NCBI RefSeq assembly: GCF_030719035.1
Contig: NZ_CP132203.1
Span: forward strand, 4,544,501 to 4,608,500
Direction: 5' to 3'
DNA from: Hahella sp. HNIBRBA332
GTDB lineage: Bacteria > Pseudomonadota > Gammaproteobacteria > Pseudomonadales > Oleiphilaceae
DNA length: 64,000 bases
How positions within the stretch are numbered: the stretch's first letter is position 1; every line of letters starts with the position of its first letter. This document shows positions 17,537-27,340 of this stretch, piece by piece. A program made the translations under genes and the position numbers. Below the pieces are notes generated by a model, which was not told the DNA's origin, made no database searches, and saw nothing but the letters and a program-made list of their open reading frames with translations.

Positions 17537-18472
17537 TCATTCAGCGCTTAGTGCGCTCACATTCAGTAACCGAACAGGCTTTACCGTTCCGTCACTCATC
17601 ACTTCTCCCAAGCCAATAAATCTACGTCCGCCAGAATACAAACGCACCTTACCCTCGCTTGAGAGAGGCGATATTTTAACCGTTTGCCCTTGGATAATCG
17701 AGCCTGTATTAGCTTCATCCAACAATATTTCAGGGAAATACCGAACCGATGAATCAACAGGCAGCAAACGTCGTTGATATTCCTCTGCAGCAGCCTGGCG
17801 TCCACTTTCATCCTCAAATGGCGCAAAGGTGACGCTATCCTCTAGCACAAATGGTCCGCACCGAGTGCGTCGCAATTCGGCCACATGCGCACCACATCCT
17901 ATAACTTGACCAATATCCTCCACAAGGTTTCGAATATACGTCCCTTTACTGCAAAGAACCCGCAAACGTAAATACGGTGGCGTATACTCCAGAAGCTCAA
18001 GCTCATGAATTACGATGTCCCTCGCTTCACGCTCGACCTCAATGCCTTGCCTGGCAAGCTTATAAAGCGGAGTTCCTTTGTGCTTAAGCGCAGAGTACAT
18101 GGAGGGAACCTGTTTTAGAATCCCCCGAAATTGCTCAAGGATGTTTTCCAATTCGGAAATAGACAGATCAGGAATAGACGACTCACTAATGATATCGCCC
18201 TCGGCGTCAGACGTGGTGGTAGTGCGACCAAGGTAAGCGCACGTCACGTATTCTTTATCGGAATCTAACAGCAGCTGGCTAAACTTGGTCGCTTCACCGA
18301 AACACAAAGGAAGCACTCCGGTCGCAAGAGGATCCAAGGCTCCTGTATGGCCCGCCTTCTGCGCATTCAGCGCATACTTAACCTTTTGCAAAACCGCATT
18401 GGAAGTCCAGTCTTGCGGTTTATCAACAACCAATACGCCATCTAAAGGCACGCCTTTCTTACGCCTTGCCAC
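17537..18472 (-). CDS. truB: tRNA pseudouridine-55 synthase
   Basis: A 311-residue enzyme that makes pseudouridine 55 in the T-loop of tRNAs. The catalytic aspartate lies in HTGALDPLATGVLPLCFG, and a C-terminal PUA-like domain carries the LYSGGRRFIGLGE segment. The start is GTG at 18472, in line with the usual start before the VPLDGVLVVDKPQ motif. It is 14 bases downstream of rbfA. Confidence 0.97.
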   Translation of the reverse strand: MARRKKGVPLDGVLVVDKPQDWTSNAVLQKVKYALNAQKAGHTGALDPLATGVLPLCFGEATKFSQLLLDSDKEYVTCAYLGRTTTTSDAEGDIISESSIPDLSISELENILEQFRGILKQVPSMYSALKHKGTPLYKLARQGIEVEREARDIVIHELELLEYTPPYLRLRVLCSKGTYIRNLVEDIGQVIGCGAHVAELRRTRCGPFVLEDSVTFAPFEDESGRQAAAEEYQRRLLPVDSSVRYFPEILLDEANTGSIIQGQTVKISPLSSEGKVRLYSGGRRFIGLGEVMSDGTVKPVRLLNVSALSAE

Positions 18473-18486
18473 CGCCGACTCTACCC

Positions 18487-18891
18487 TCAGTTGAGACTAT
18501 CATCTTTAGTGTCAGTAGCGCCGTTATCTTTCGCACGTGCTTTCTGAATCAAAGCTCCCAAACGTTGCGCATTACTAACGGAAGCATCGTAATGAAAACG
18601 CAGTTGAGGCATGACCCTAAGCTTAATTGCACGCCCCAACTCGGAACGCAAGAATCCAGCCGCGCTCTCCAGAACTTTCAGAGAAGCTTTAGAGGCGTCG
18701 CCATCTTCCACATCTTTCAAATTCAGAACGGTTACGTATATATCAGCGTACGAGAGGTCTTTACTCACTTTAACGCTATTTACAGTAACCATTCCCAAGC
18801 GGGGATCCTTCAACTCCCTTTGAATCAGCTGCGCAAGCTCTTTTTGGATTTGTTCCGCAACTCTGTCTAATCGACTGAACTCTCGAGCCAT
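18487..18891 (-). CDS. rbfA: 30S ribosome-binding factor A
   Basis: A 134-residue KH-fold assembly factor for the small ribosomal subunit, needed in the cold. Family segments DRVAEQIQKELAQLIQRELKDPR and LRSELGRAIKLRVMPQLRFHYD are present. The C-terminal 20 residues are charged and probably disordered. It lies between infB and truB as in most gammaproteobacteria. Confidence 0.97.
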   Translation of the reverse strand: MAREFSRLDRVAEQIQKELAQLIQRELKDPRLGMVTVNSVKVSKDLSYADIYVTVLNLKDVEDGDASKASLKVLESAAGFLRSELGRAIKLRVMPQLRFHYDASVSNAQRLGALIQKARAKDNGATDTKDDSLN

Positions 18892-18948
18892 TTATATCTT
18901 TACTCTTAATTGCATGCACGCAGCGACTACACAAGAATCGGATGAGCG

Positions 18949-21531
18949 TTACAGAGAACGCTCAACCCTTATCTTGTCGAATACTTCGATGATATCGCCG
19001 ACTTTAACTTCATAGTTGCGAACGCCAATACCACACTCGGTACCTGCACGCACTTCCGCTACGTCATCCTTGAAGCGACGAAGAGACTCAAGCTCACCTT
19101 CAAAAATAACCACATTGTCGCGCAGAACTCGAATAGGCTTGTTACGGTATACAGCGCCTTCCAGAACCATACAACCCGCAACTTGTCCAAATTTCGGGCT
19201 CTTGAACGTATCGCGCACTTCCGCAGTGCCGACAATATCTTCCCGGAACTCCGGCGCCAACATACCGGTCAGAGCCTTCTTCACATCGTCAATAATGTTA
19301 TAAATGACGCTGTAGTAACGAAGCTCAATACCTTCTTTCTCAACGATTTTACGAGCGCTTGCGTCTGCACGCACGTTGAAGCCCACAATGATCGCCTGAG
19401 TGGAAAGCGCTAAGTTAGCATCAGTTTCAGTAATACCGCCAACACCGCTCGCAATGATCTTAACCTGAACTTCTTCATTGCCAATTTCTGTTAAAGCGCC
19501 AATCAACGCTTCCAGAGAGCCGCGCACATCAGTCTTTAATACAATGTTTAGCTCCTTAACGCCGCCTTTACCCATATTTTCAAACAGGTTCTCCAGGCTC
19601 GCAGCCTGTTGACGCTGAAGGCGGGTTTGACGCTCTTTGTTGTGACGAAACTCAGCCACTTCACGCGCTTTTTTCTCGTCAGGCACAACAATAAACTCGT
19701 CGCCCGCATCCGGAGTGCCGTTCAGCCCCAGGATTTCCACAGGAATTGAGGGGCCTGCGTCCTGAACATTCTGACCATTTTCGTTTACCATGGCTCTTAC
19801 GCGACCATAGTACTCACCAGCCAAAACGATATCGCCATGACGCAATGTTCCGTTTTGAACAAGAACAGTCGCAACAGAGCCGCGGCCACGATCCAGACTA
19901 GATTCAATTACCACACCTTTACCTGGCGCATCAGGCACTGCCGTTAGCTCCAACATTTCTGACTGTAGCAGTACCGCTTCCAACAGGTCATCAATACCAT
20001 CGCCAGTGTGAGCGGATACAGGAACAAACTGAACGTCCCCCCCCCACTCTTCAGGAATAACGTCGAGAGCAGACAACTCATTCTTAACACGATCAGGATC
20101 CGCTTGCTCCTTGTCCATCTTGTTGACCGCCACTACCAGTGGCACACCAGCTGCTTTCGCGTGCTGAACCGCCTCTTGCGTTTGTGGCATTACGCCATCA
20201 TCCGCAGCGACAACAAGTATGACAATATCAGTACATTGCGCTCCTCGAGCACGCATGGCTGTAAAAGCGGCATGCCCTGGCGTATCCAGAAACGAAATCA
20301 TCCCTCGGGGTGTTTCTACATGATATGCGCCAATATGCTGAGTAATTCCACCCGACTCTTGAGCGGCGACCTTCGCGCGACGAATGTAGTCGAGCAAAGA
20401 GGTCTTACCATGGTCAACATGTCCCATGACGCTGACGACTGGCGCACGCGATTTTGATTCGCCTTCAAAAGAAATGGACTCAAGCACTTCCGTCTCTACC
20501 GCATCTTCCTGAAGCAGTTTGACTTTATGCCCCATTTCCTCAGCAACCAGCTGAGCGACATCCTGATCGATTGACTGATTTAAAGTCGCCATGATCCCCA
20601 TACCCATCAGGCGTTTGATAACTTCTACGCCTTTCACGGACATTTTCTGGGCTAGTTCTGCGACTGTAATAGTATCCGGAATCACAACCTCCCGAACAAT
20701 TGGCTGGACAGAACGGTCCTGAACCACCTTGCTCTTCTTTTTACGTTGACGAGCCCGCCTTGGGGCATCTTCACTTGAGTCATCTTCTTCAATTGCGATG
20801 ACTTTTGAAGACTTGAGTTGAGGCGCAGGCTTAGGCTTGTGCTTCTCGCGACGCTTAAGGTCTTCCGCGTCGACAGGCTCGCGACGCACCTCTGAGTCTT
20901 CTTTGTTGCGTCTATGTTTAGACGTTTTTCTTGCTTCTGACTTTTGAGCGTCTTCAGCCGCCTGATCAGCTGCTCCGCCAGTCTTATCCTGACCGCTTTC
21001 TGCACTTGCAGCGCTAACCGGCTCATCGTCAGTTGCTTCAGGCGTAATCTCGGCTTCTTGAGTATCCGGGGTCACCACTTCCTGCTGTACGCTTTCAACG
21101 ACTTCAGCAGTAGCCTCCATGACCGGCTCATTTTGAAGCGCTACTTCAACATCAGTTTCCCGTTCTTTCGCTGCTTCTTCAGCAGCTTTCTGTATATCCT
21201 GCTGCTTCTGCGCGTCTACATCGTTGACAGCCTCACTACGCTTGATGTAAGTACGCTTCTTGCGCACTTCAACGTTAATAGACCGACTGGCCCCTGTTCC
21301 TGAGGCTTTCAGCGTAGTGGTGGTCTTACGCTTTAGAGTAATTTTCTTTGGCTCAGAAAATGATTCTCCGTGGCTTTGCTTCAAAAATGCTAATAGTTTC
21401 TGTTTCTCTGTGTCAGTAACAATATCGCCTTCACCGCGCTTTTCCAGACCCGCGTCAACCATCTGCTTTAACAGACGCTCAACGGGAGCCCCGACGTCTT
21501 CGGCAAGCTGCTTAATAGTAACTTCTGCCAT
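18949..21531 (-). CDS. infB: translation initiation factor IF-2
   Basis: An 860-residue GTPase that brings initiator tRNA to the ribosome. It has an N-terminal IF2-N helical domain (1-50), a long charged linker (about 100-270), a second IF2-N domain, then the G domain with GHVDHGKTS, DTPGH and NKMD motifs, and C-terminal beta-barrels for fMet-tRNA binding. The length is normal for the gammaproteobacterial long form. It lies 24 bases after nusA on the same transcript. Confidence 0.98.
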   Translation of the reverse strand: MAEVTIKQLAEDVGAPVERLLKQMVDAGLEKRGEGDIVTDTEKQKLLAFLKQSHGESFSEPKKITLKRKTTTTLKASGTGASRSINVEVRKKRTYIKRSEAVNDVDAQKQQDIQKAAEEAAKERETDVEVALQNEPVMEATAEVVESVQQEVVTPDTQEAEITPEATDDEPVSAASAESGQDKTGGAADQAAEDAQKSEARKTSKHRRNKEDSEVRREPVDAEDLKRREKHKPKPAPQLKSSKVIAIEEDDSSEDAPRRARQRKKKSKVVQDRSVQPIVREVVIPDTITVAELAQKMSVKGVEVIKRLMGMGIMATLNQSIDQDVAQLVAEEMGHKVKLLQEDAVETEVLESISFEGESKSRAPVVSVMGHVDHGKTSLLDYIRRAKVAAQESGGITQHIGAYHVETPRGMISFLDTPGHAAFTAMRARGAQCTDIVILVVAADDGVMPQTQEAVQHAKAAGVPLVVAVNKMDKEQADPDRVKNELSALDVIPEEWGGDVQFVPVSAHTGDGIDDLLEAVLLQSEMLELTAVPDAPGKGVVIESSLDRGRGSVATVLVQNGTLRHGDIVLAGEYYGRVRAMVNENGQNVQDAGPSIPVEILGLNGTPDAGDEFIVVPDEKKAREVAEFRHNKERQTRLQRQQAASLENLFENMGKGGVKELNIVLKTDVRGSLEALIGALTEIGNEEVQVKIIASGVGGITETDANLALSTQAIIVGFNVRADASARKIVEKEGIELRYYSVIYNIIDDVKKALTGMLAPEFREDIVGTAEVRDTFKSPKFGQVAGCMVLEGAVYRNKPIRVLRDNVVIFEGELESLRRFKDDVAEVRAGTECGIGVRNYEVKVGDIIEVFDKIRVERSL

Positions 21532-21555
21532 GCTTGTCTCCTGTTTGCCCCCGAA

Positions 21556-23049
21556 TTACTGTTGTTCCTCAAACCATGGTTTACGCGCCGTCATTATTAG
21601 CTGCGCAGCTCGTTCTTCATCAACTTCATCTATATCGAGGAGGTCATCAACAGATTGTTCGGCCAAGTCTTCCATCGTGACAATACCTTTGCTTGCGAGC
21701 ACAAACGCCAAGTGCCGGTCCATCCCCTCCATGTTTAACAGGTCTTCCGCAGGCTCCGCTTTTTCCAGCTGCTCTTCGCTTGCGAGAGCTTGATTGATCA
21801 GAACATTTTTTGCGCGTTTGCGCAGTTCGGTCACCAGATCCTCGTCAAAATCTTCGATGGCGAGCATCTCTTCCATCGGTACGTAAGCTACCTCTTCCAA
21901 CGACGTGAAGCCTTCAGAAGCCAATACTTCAGCCAAATCTTCCTCTACGCCAAGTTGGTCAATAAAGCAGTCGACATAGCGCCTAAACTCTTCTTCCTGT
22001 TGCTGCCCTGCTTGCTCCTCGGTCAGAACATTAATTTCCCAACCAGTCATCTCTGAGGCCAACTTGACATTCTGCCCGCTACGCCCTATCGCCATAGCCA
22101 AATTATCTTCTGAAACAGCCACCTGCATAGTGTGACTATCTTCATCAATGATTATGGAGGCTACTTCGGCCGGCGCCATGGCGTTAATAACCAGCTGAGC
22201 AGGGTTATCATCCCACAGAACAATATCAATACGTTCGTTGCCAAGCTCACTGGATACGGCTTGCACTCTCGAGCCACGCATACCTACACAGGCGCCAACT
22301 GGGTCTATACGTCCATCATTGGTCTTAACCGCTATCTTGGCCCGTGACCCTGGATCACGCGCAGCAGCCTTGATCTCAATAACTTCTTCTGCTATTTCAG
22401 GAACTTCAATTCGGAAAAGCTCAATCAGCATCTGAGAGCAAGCACGACTCAAAATCAACTGAGGCCCTCGGTTGTCCATTCGGATGTCTAGCAGTAACGC
22501 ACGAACGCGATCACCTACACGGTAAGTCTCTCTGCTGATCAATTGATCCTTCGGCAGCAACGCTTCTGCGTTCGCCCCCAAGTCGACAATAATGTTATCT
22601 CGGGTTACTTTCTTAACGACACCGCTTACCAAATCGCCGACTTTTTCTCGGTAGCTGTCGACAATCTTAGTCCGTTCAGCTTCGCGCACCTTTTGAACAA
22701 TGATCTGCTTGGCTGCTTGTGCGCCAATTCGCCCGAAAGCGACAGCTTCGACTTCCTCTTCGTGGATCTCGCCAGGCTTCAGGTCAAGGCCACTCTCATG
22801 CACCTCTTCCAAAGTAAGTTCAGTCCCTAAAGCAGGAACGGCATCATTATCTACCACTAACCAACGACGAAACGCTTGGTATTCACCAGTCTTTCTATCG
22901 ATATCCACACGAATATCGGCCTCTTCGTCTTCGTAGCGCTTTTTAGTAGCGGTAGCCAAAGCCAATTCAATAGCTTCGAAAATGACGTCTTTATCTACCC
23001 CTTTTTCGTTGGAGACCGCTTCCACAACCAACAAGATTTCTTTGTTCAT
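21556..23049 (-). CDS. nusA: transcription termination/antitermination factor NusA
   Basis: A 497-residue RNA-polymerase-binding protein: an N-terminal RNAP-binding domain, an S1 domain (about 135-200), two KH domains (including IGRSGQNVKLASE), and two acidic C-terminal AR repeats (about 360-490), as in E. coli. It controls pausing, termination and rRNA antitermination. The gene order rimP-nusA-infB is conserved. Confidence 0.98.
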   Translation of the reverse strand: MNKEILLVVEAVSNEKGVDKDVIFEAIELALATATKKRYEDEEADIRVDIDRKTGEYQAFRRWLVVDNDAVPALGTELTLEEVHESGLDLKPGEIHEEEVEAVAFGRIGAQAAKQIIVQKVREAERTKIVDSYREKVGDLVSGVVKKVTRDNIIVDLGANAEALLPKDQLISRETYRVGDRVRALLLDIRMDNRGPQLILSRACSQMLIELFRIEVPEIAEEVIEIKAAARDPGSRAKIAVKTNDGRIDPVGACVGMRGSRVQAVSSELGNERIDIVLWDDNPAQLVINAMAPAEVASIIIDEDSHTMQVAVSEDNLAMAIGRSGQNVKLASEMTGWEINVLTEEQAGQQQEEEFRRYVDCFIDQLGVEEDLAEVLASEGFTSLEEVAYVPMEEMLAIEDFDEDLVTELRKRAKNVLINQALASEEQLEKAEPAEDLLNMEGMDRHLAFVLASKGIVTMEDLAEQSVDDLLDIDEVDEERAAQLIMTARKPWFEEQQ

Positions 23050-23067
23050 CTTTACCCCGTAATCCCA

Positions 23068-23520
23068 TCAATACTGCGGCACAACATTCACTTTATCTAT
23101 CGTTTCCACAGGAAATATAAATTCTTCCGCGTCCACTTGGAGCACTATTTCATCATTTTCAACAGCCGCCAAAAGGCCCTTGAACTTACGCCGTCCATTA
23201 AAAGGCGCTTGCAACCTGATCTCAATAATCGAGCCTATGTATGCCTTATACTGCTCAATGTTAAAGAGCGGCCGATCCCACCCAGGAGAAGAAACTTCCA
23301 GGGTATACTCCCCCTTTATCGGATCTTCAACATCCAAAATAGCGCTAATTTGTCGACTCACTTTTTCACAGTCATCAACTAGCACCCCAGACTCTTTGTC
23401 GATATAGATTCGCAACAAACTCCTCTTACCTTGAGCGATGAAATCCATCCCCCAAAAGTCACAGCCCATTCCTTCCACCACGGGCTTGAAAAGTTGGTAT
23501 AAATCGTCTTTACGAGCCAA
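23068..23520 (-). CDS. rimP: ribosome maturation factor RimP
   Basis: A small-subunit assembly factor of about 150 residues. I choose the TTG at 23520, read as LARKDDLYQLFKPVVEG. It aligns with the usual family start, and a GGAG lies 8 bases before it; the upstream GTG at 23544 would add eight atypical residues. Core motifs SRQISAILDVEDPI and YTLEVSSPGWDRPLF are intact. It is the first gene of the minus-strand rimP-nusA-infB-rbfA-truB run. Confidence 0.93.
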   Translation of the reverse strand: MARKDDLYQLFKPVVEGMGCDFWGMDFIAQGKRSLLRIYIDKESGVLVDDCEKVSRQISAILDVEDPIKGEYTLEVSSPGWDRPLFNIEQYKAYIGSIIEIRLQAPFNGRRKFKGLLAAVENDEIVLQVDAEEFIFPVETIDKVNVVPQY

Positions 23521-23574
23521 TAGATTATCTCCGATAGGGAGCACACCCAGCGTGACTTACGCTAAGTCGCCAAA

Positions 23575-23597
23575 CAAAAAATGGGCATTACGCCCAT
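23575..23597 (-). terminator. terminator just upstream of rimP
   Basis: On the minus strand, stem ATGGGC/GCCCAT (23581-23597) is followed by TTTTTG. It is the second of two stops between tRNA-Leu and rimP, only about 30 bases before the annotated GTG of rimP. It may act as an attenuator for the rimP-nusA-infB operon. Confidence 0.7.
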
Positions 23598-23625
23598 CCT
23601 CCGACCACACCATAGTGCAGTTAAT

Positions 23626-23650
23626 AAAAAACCCCTGAAAAGGGGTTTTA
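23626..23650. terminator. terminator after tRNA-Leu
   Basis: Stem ACCCCT/AGGGGT with a GAAA loop, flanked by A-run and T-run. On the minus strand it ends the tpiA-secG-tRNA-Leu transcript about 80 bases after the tRNA. Confidence 0.85.
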
Positions 23651-23731
23651 CAACACGTATCCCAGAAAATACGGCAGCAAAATTATAGTTGCTGCAAAGA
23701 AGGCGAGCAACGAGCCCGCCAGTCTTTAATA

Positions 23732-23817
23732 TGGTGCCGAAGGCCGGACTTGAACCGGCACAGCCATAGGCTACTACCCCCTCAAGATAGCGTGTCTACC
23801 AATTTCACCACTTCGGC
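23732..23817 (-). tRNA. tRNA-Leu, anticodon GAG
   Basis: An 86-nt class II tRNA with encoded CCA. The acceptor arm GCCGAAG pairs with CUUCGGC. The D-loop has GGUAGAC, the anticodon loop reads UUGAGGG (anticodon bases at 23781-23783), a long variable arm follows, and the T-loop is GGUUCAAGUCC. It matches the E. coli leucine GAG tRNA closely. It starts 6 bases after secG, so it is probably processed from the tpiA-secG transcript. Confidence 0.97.
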
Positions 23818-23823
23818 TAAACC

Positions 23824-24219
23824 TTACTCTAACTCAGGCTTACTATCGGAAGGAGCTTCCGAAGCACCCTGAGGCTCACCAGCGTTAGCGGGGTCCCCAT
23901 CAATTGAAGGCTCAGACTCCGAGGAAGAGCCAGAGACCGTTTCAACAACAGGAACTCCGTTTGCAGTGACCTGACCAGCTTTTTGTTTAGCAACATAAGC
24001 TAAAGCAAAACTGCTCAGAAAGAAAACAATGGCCAGTGTAGTTGTCATTTTCGTCAAAAAAGACCCGCTACCACCGGAACCAAAAACTGTTTGAGAAGCG
24101 CCGCCGCCAAAGGAGGCGCCCATATCAGCACCTTTACCCTGTTGAATCAACACCAAGCCAATTACACCAGCTGCAACGATCACATGAACTATAACAATCA
24201 GGGTTTCAAACAGTTCCAT
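23824..24219 (-). CDS. secG: preprotein translocase subunit SecG
   Basis: A 131-residue membrane protein of the SecYEG channel with two helices (about 4-24 and 52-72). The linker GKGADMGASFGGGASQTVFGSGGSGSFLTK is the family signature. The C-terminal 50 residues are acidic and low-complexity, longer than in E. coli. It is 10 bases downstream of tpiA and 6 bases upstream of tRNA-Leu. Confidence 0.96.
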   Translation of the reverse strand: MELFETLIVIVHVIVAAGVIGLVLIQQGKGADMGASFGGGASQTVFGSGGSGSFLTKMTTTLAIVFFLSSFALAYVAKQKAGQVTANGVPVVETVSGSSSESEPSIDGDPANAGEPQGASEAPSDSKPELE

Positions 24220-24229
24220 TTAATCTACC

Positions 24230-24976
24230 TTACTCTACCGCAGCCTCGATAATAGAGACAAATTCTTCCGAGACTAACGAGGCTCCGCCAACTAGCGCCC
24301 CATCTACATCCGGCATTGAGAACAGTTCTTTCGCGTTTGACGACTTAACGCTGCCGCCATACAAAATTCTAATTTTATCCGCAATCTGCGGAAAATGCTT
24401 GCGTATATTATTCCGCAAGGCTTTATGCATACTCTGCGCATCATCTGGAGAGGCAGTTTTACCTGTGCCTATAGCCCAAACCGGCTCGTACGCCACAACC
24501 CACGATTCATGAGGCTGAACAGACAAAAACACAGCATCAAGTTGCTTGAGTGTAACTTCTTCAGCCTGGCCTGACTCACGCTCTTCCAACGTTTCACCAA
24601 CACACAGTATTGGAGTCAAACCAGAATCAACGACACGCTTAACCTTGCGAGCGATAATTTCGTCATTTTCAGCGTATAACGCCCTGCGCTCCGAATGCCC
24701 TACTATTACCCATGAGCACTTTATATCGGCGCACATCCTCGCACTAACCTCACCGGTATAGGCGCCCTCTTCTGTGGCGGAGCAATTTTGAGCTCCTAAT
24801 TCAACCATTGAGCCGGAAATCACATTTCCAACACTTTGGAGATACGGAAAGGGAGGACAAACCACAACATCAACTGAGCCTAACGCCTTAGCGCCAACTA
24901 TGCCTTCTAACAGGGCCTTATTAAGCTCAAGACTTCCGTTAGATTTCCAGTTTCCGGCGATCAGTTTTTTTCGCAT
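24230..24976 (-). CDS. tpiA: triosephosphate isomerase
   Basis: A 248-residue TIM-barrel enzyme interconverting dihydroxyacetone phosphate and glyceraldehyde-3-phosphate in glycolysis and gluconeogenesis. The catalytic Lys is in GNWKSN, His in VGHSERR and Glu in AYEPVWAIGTGK; phosphate-binding YGGSVKSSN is present. The tpiA-secG-tRNA-Leu order is typical. Confidence 0.97.
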   Translation of the reverse strand: MRKKLIAGNWKSNGSLELNKALLEGIVGAKALGSVDVVVCPPFPYLQSVGNVISGSMVELGAQNCSATEEGAYTGEVSARMCADIKCSWVIVGHSERRALYAENDEIIARKVKRVVDSGLTPILCVGETLEERESGQAEEVTLKQLDAVFLSVQPHESWVVAYEPVWAIGTGKTASPDDAQSMHKALRNNIRKHFPQIADKIRILYGGSVKSSNAKELFSMPDVDGALVGGASLVSEEFVSIIEAAVE

Positions 24977-25076
24977 TCAACCCTCCAGTTCGCGCGAGGC
25001 GCACATACTAACCAAAGTCCCTATAAGTTACAAGTGCGCACAGCTATTATCTATCTATTCAATGTACAGAAGGTCT

Positions 25077-26414
25077 TTATATAGATCCTTCAACTATTTT
25101 GGCCAACTCCGCAACTATAGACCGGACCTTAGCCTCATCCTCACCTTCAGCCATCACTCTGATCACCGGCTCTGTCCCTGATGGCCTCAGCAATACCCGC
25201 CCCTTGCCTGCAAATTGTCTTTCAGCACTGGCAATTGCCGATTGAATTGCCGCATGCTCCTTTACGTCCACTTTCTGACTCACCCTCACATTAATCATAT
25301 GCTGAGGCAGCTTGCTCATACCCTTTTTGGCCTCATGGAGCGTAATTCCCAGATCTGAAAGCGCAGCTAAAACCTGTAAGGAGGAAATAATACCATCTCC
25401 CGTTGTAGTCCGATCCAAACAAACAATATGCCCAGAACCTTCCCCCCCCAAACACCAGTCGTTACGCAGCAATGCCTCCATGACATATCTATCCCCAACG
25501 TTAGCGCGCTCGAAGGGAATACCCAGTTCGCCGAAGGCAAGCTCTGCACCGAAGTTCGTCATCAGTGTTCCAACCACGCCGCCTTTTAAACGCCCCTTAC
25601 GCATTTTGTCGCGCGCAATGATATACAGGATCTCATCACCATCAACAATCTCGCCTTTGTGGTCGATCATGACAACACGATCCCCGTCGCCATCGAAGGC
25701 TATACCCAAGTCCGCGCCAGTCTCAACAACTTTAGCGGCCAATTGATCTGGGTGAGTTGAGCCTATTTCGTGATTAATATTCAAGCCATCTGGCGTCACG
25801 CCGATAGTCTCTACTTTGGCGCCCAGCTCTTTAAACACACTGGGAGCCACCTGGTAGGTGGCGCCTTGCGCACAGTCCAGAACAACTCGCATGCCAGCAA
25901 AAGACATATGAAAAGGGACTGTACTTTTACAAAACTCAATATAGCGACCTTTTGCATCCTCAAACCGAGCCGCCTTACCCAACTGGCTTGACGGCACAAT
26001 TTCCATTGGCTGCCGAATAAAGTGCTCAATTTGCTCTTCCGTCGAATCGGGAAGTTTGGTTCCTTCAGCCGAGAAGAATTTAACGCCATTGTCATTAAAA
26101 GGGTTGTGTGAAGCGCTAATGACAATCCCTGCGCAGGCGCGAAATGTACGGGTAAGATACGCAATAGCCGGCGTTGGCATTGGCCCCAGCATCGCCACAT
26201 CCACCCCGGATGCCGCCAACCCTGACTCCAGTGCAGACTCAAAAATGTATCCAGATATACGAGTATCCTTACCAATGAGAACTCGGTTACGACGCCCTTC
26301 CTGACGAAAAACACGTCCAGCCGCCCAGCCCAACTTCAACATAAATTCAGGAGTAATAGGACCTTCACCTACTCGTCCACGTATCCCATCGGTACCAAAA
26401 TACTCTTTACTCAT
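25077..26414 (-). CDS. glmM: phosphoglucosamine mutase
   Basis: A 445-residue enzyme converting glucosamine-6-phosphate to glucosamine-1-phosphate for peptidoglycan and LPS. The phosphoserine loop ASHNPFNDNG, the metal loop DGDGDR and the C-terminal RPSGTEPVIRVMAEG are intact. It follows folP with 6 bases between them, the usual folP-glmM pair. Confidence 0.97.
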   Translation of the reverse strand: MSKEYFGTDGIRGRVGEGPITPEFMLKLGWAAGRVFRQEGRRNRVLIGKDTRISGYIFESALESGLAASGVDVAMLGPMPTPAIAYLTRTFRACAGIVISASHNPFNDNGVKFFSAEGTKLPDSTEEQIEHFIRQPMEIVPSSQLGKAARFEDAKGRYIEFCKSTVPFHMSFAGMRVVLDCAQGATYQVAPSVFKELGAKVETIGVTPDGLNINHEIGSTHPDQLAAKVVETGADLGIAFDGDGDRVVMIDHKGEIVDGDEILYIIARDKMRKGRLKGGVVGTLMTNFGAELAFGELGIPFERANVGDRYVMEALLRNDWCLGGEGSGHIVCLDRTTTGDGIISSLQVLAALSDLGITLHEAKKGMSKLPQHMINVRVSQKVDVKEHAAIQSAIASAERQFAGKGRVLLRPSGTEPVIRVMAEGEDEAKVRSIVAELAKIVEGSI

Positions 26415-26420
26415 ATCTGT

Positions 26421-27248
26421 TTAGACTCCTCTAATCGCTGCAGCCACTTTAATTGCATCAACAGTAGCTCCGACGTCATGCGCTCTAATTATACGAGCGC
26501 CGTTATATATGGCGACTGCCGCAGCTGAAACGCTTGCAAACAAGCGCTCTTCTACCGCTTTACCTGTTATCATTCCCAGCATGCTTTTGCGTGACACCCC
26601 CACCAGTACCGGGGATCCCATATCCACAAACGCCTGCAAATGTTTCATTAAGACGAGGTTGTGCTCCAAGGTTTTGCCGAAACCAAACCCCGGATCCAAC
26701 ATTATTCTCTCTATTTCGATTCCAGCTTCGAGAGCGGCCGAACGTCTCTCGCCCAAGTATGACGAGACTTCTTTAACAATATCAGTATAGGTTGGATTAT
26801 CCTGCATGGCCCCGGGCTCGCCTTTCATATGCATCAGACAAATAGCCGCTTTTGACGATGCTGCCGCTTCCAACGCGCCACCCCGGGTCAATGCCCGCAC
26901 ATCATTAATTAAATCCGCCCCGAGCGCCACGGATTCGCGCATCACCTCAGGGGTGCTGGTGTCCACGGAAATATTTACATCAAAGCGCGCCCGCACAGCC
27001 TCAACTAATGGACAAACTCTATCCAACTCTTGATCAACCGCCACCGGAGCCGCTCCCGGCCTGGTGGACTCGCCACCGATATCTATAAAGACAGCACCTT
27101 CAGAAACCATCTTTTCAACTTGGCTTAAAGCGTCATCCGGGGACAAAAACCGTCCCCCGTCAGAAAAAGAATCAGGAGTGACATTCAATACCCCCATAAC
27201 CACGGGAGTGCTCAAGTCCAATATAGAGTTTGGAAGTGTCAGCTTCAT
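26421..27248 (-). CDS. folP: dihydropteroate synthase
   Basis: A 275-residue TIM-barrel enzyme of folate synthesis that joins pterin pyrophosphate with p-aminobenzoate; it is the sulfonamide target. Signature segments are GVLNVTPDSFSDGG, DIGGESTRPGA and the C-terminal IIRAHDVGATVDA. It is separated from upstream ftsH by a terminator, so folP-glmM probably has its own promoter. Confidence 0.97.
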   Translation of the reverse strand: MKLTLPNSILDLSTPVVMGVLNVTPDSFSDGGRFLSPDDALSQVEKMVSEGAVFIDIGGESTRPGAAPVAVDQELDRVCPLVEAVRARFDVNISVDTSTPEVMRESVALGADLINDVRALTRGGALEAAASSKAAICLMHMKGEPGAMQDNPTYTDIVKEVSSYLGERRSAALEAGIEIERIMLDPGFGFGKTLEHNLVLMKHLQAFVDMGSPVLVGVSRKSMLGMITGKAVEERLFASVSAAAVAIYNGARIIRAHDVGATVDAIKVAAAIRGV

Positions 27249-27285
27249 TCGTTATCTCATTTGGAATCTGGTGAGGGTTATACAA

Positions 27286-27312
27286 AATAAAAAGACCCGG
27301 AAAAACCGGGTC
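27286..27312 (-). terminator. terminator after ftsH
   Basis: On the minus strand, stem GACCCGG/CCGGGTC with a T5 loop (27294-27312) is followed by TTTTTATTTT. It lies 28 bases after the ftsH stop. Confidence 0.88.
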
Positions 27313-27340
27313 ATTTAGCTAGACTGAAATGCTTATTGAA

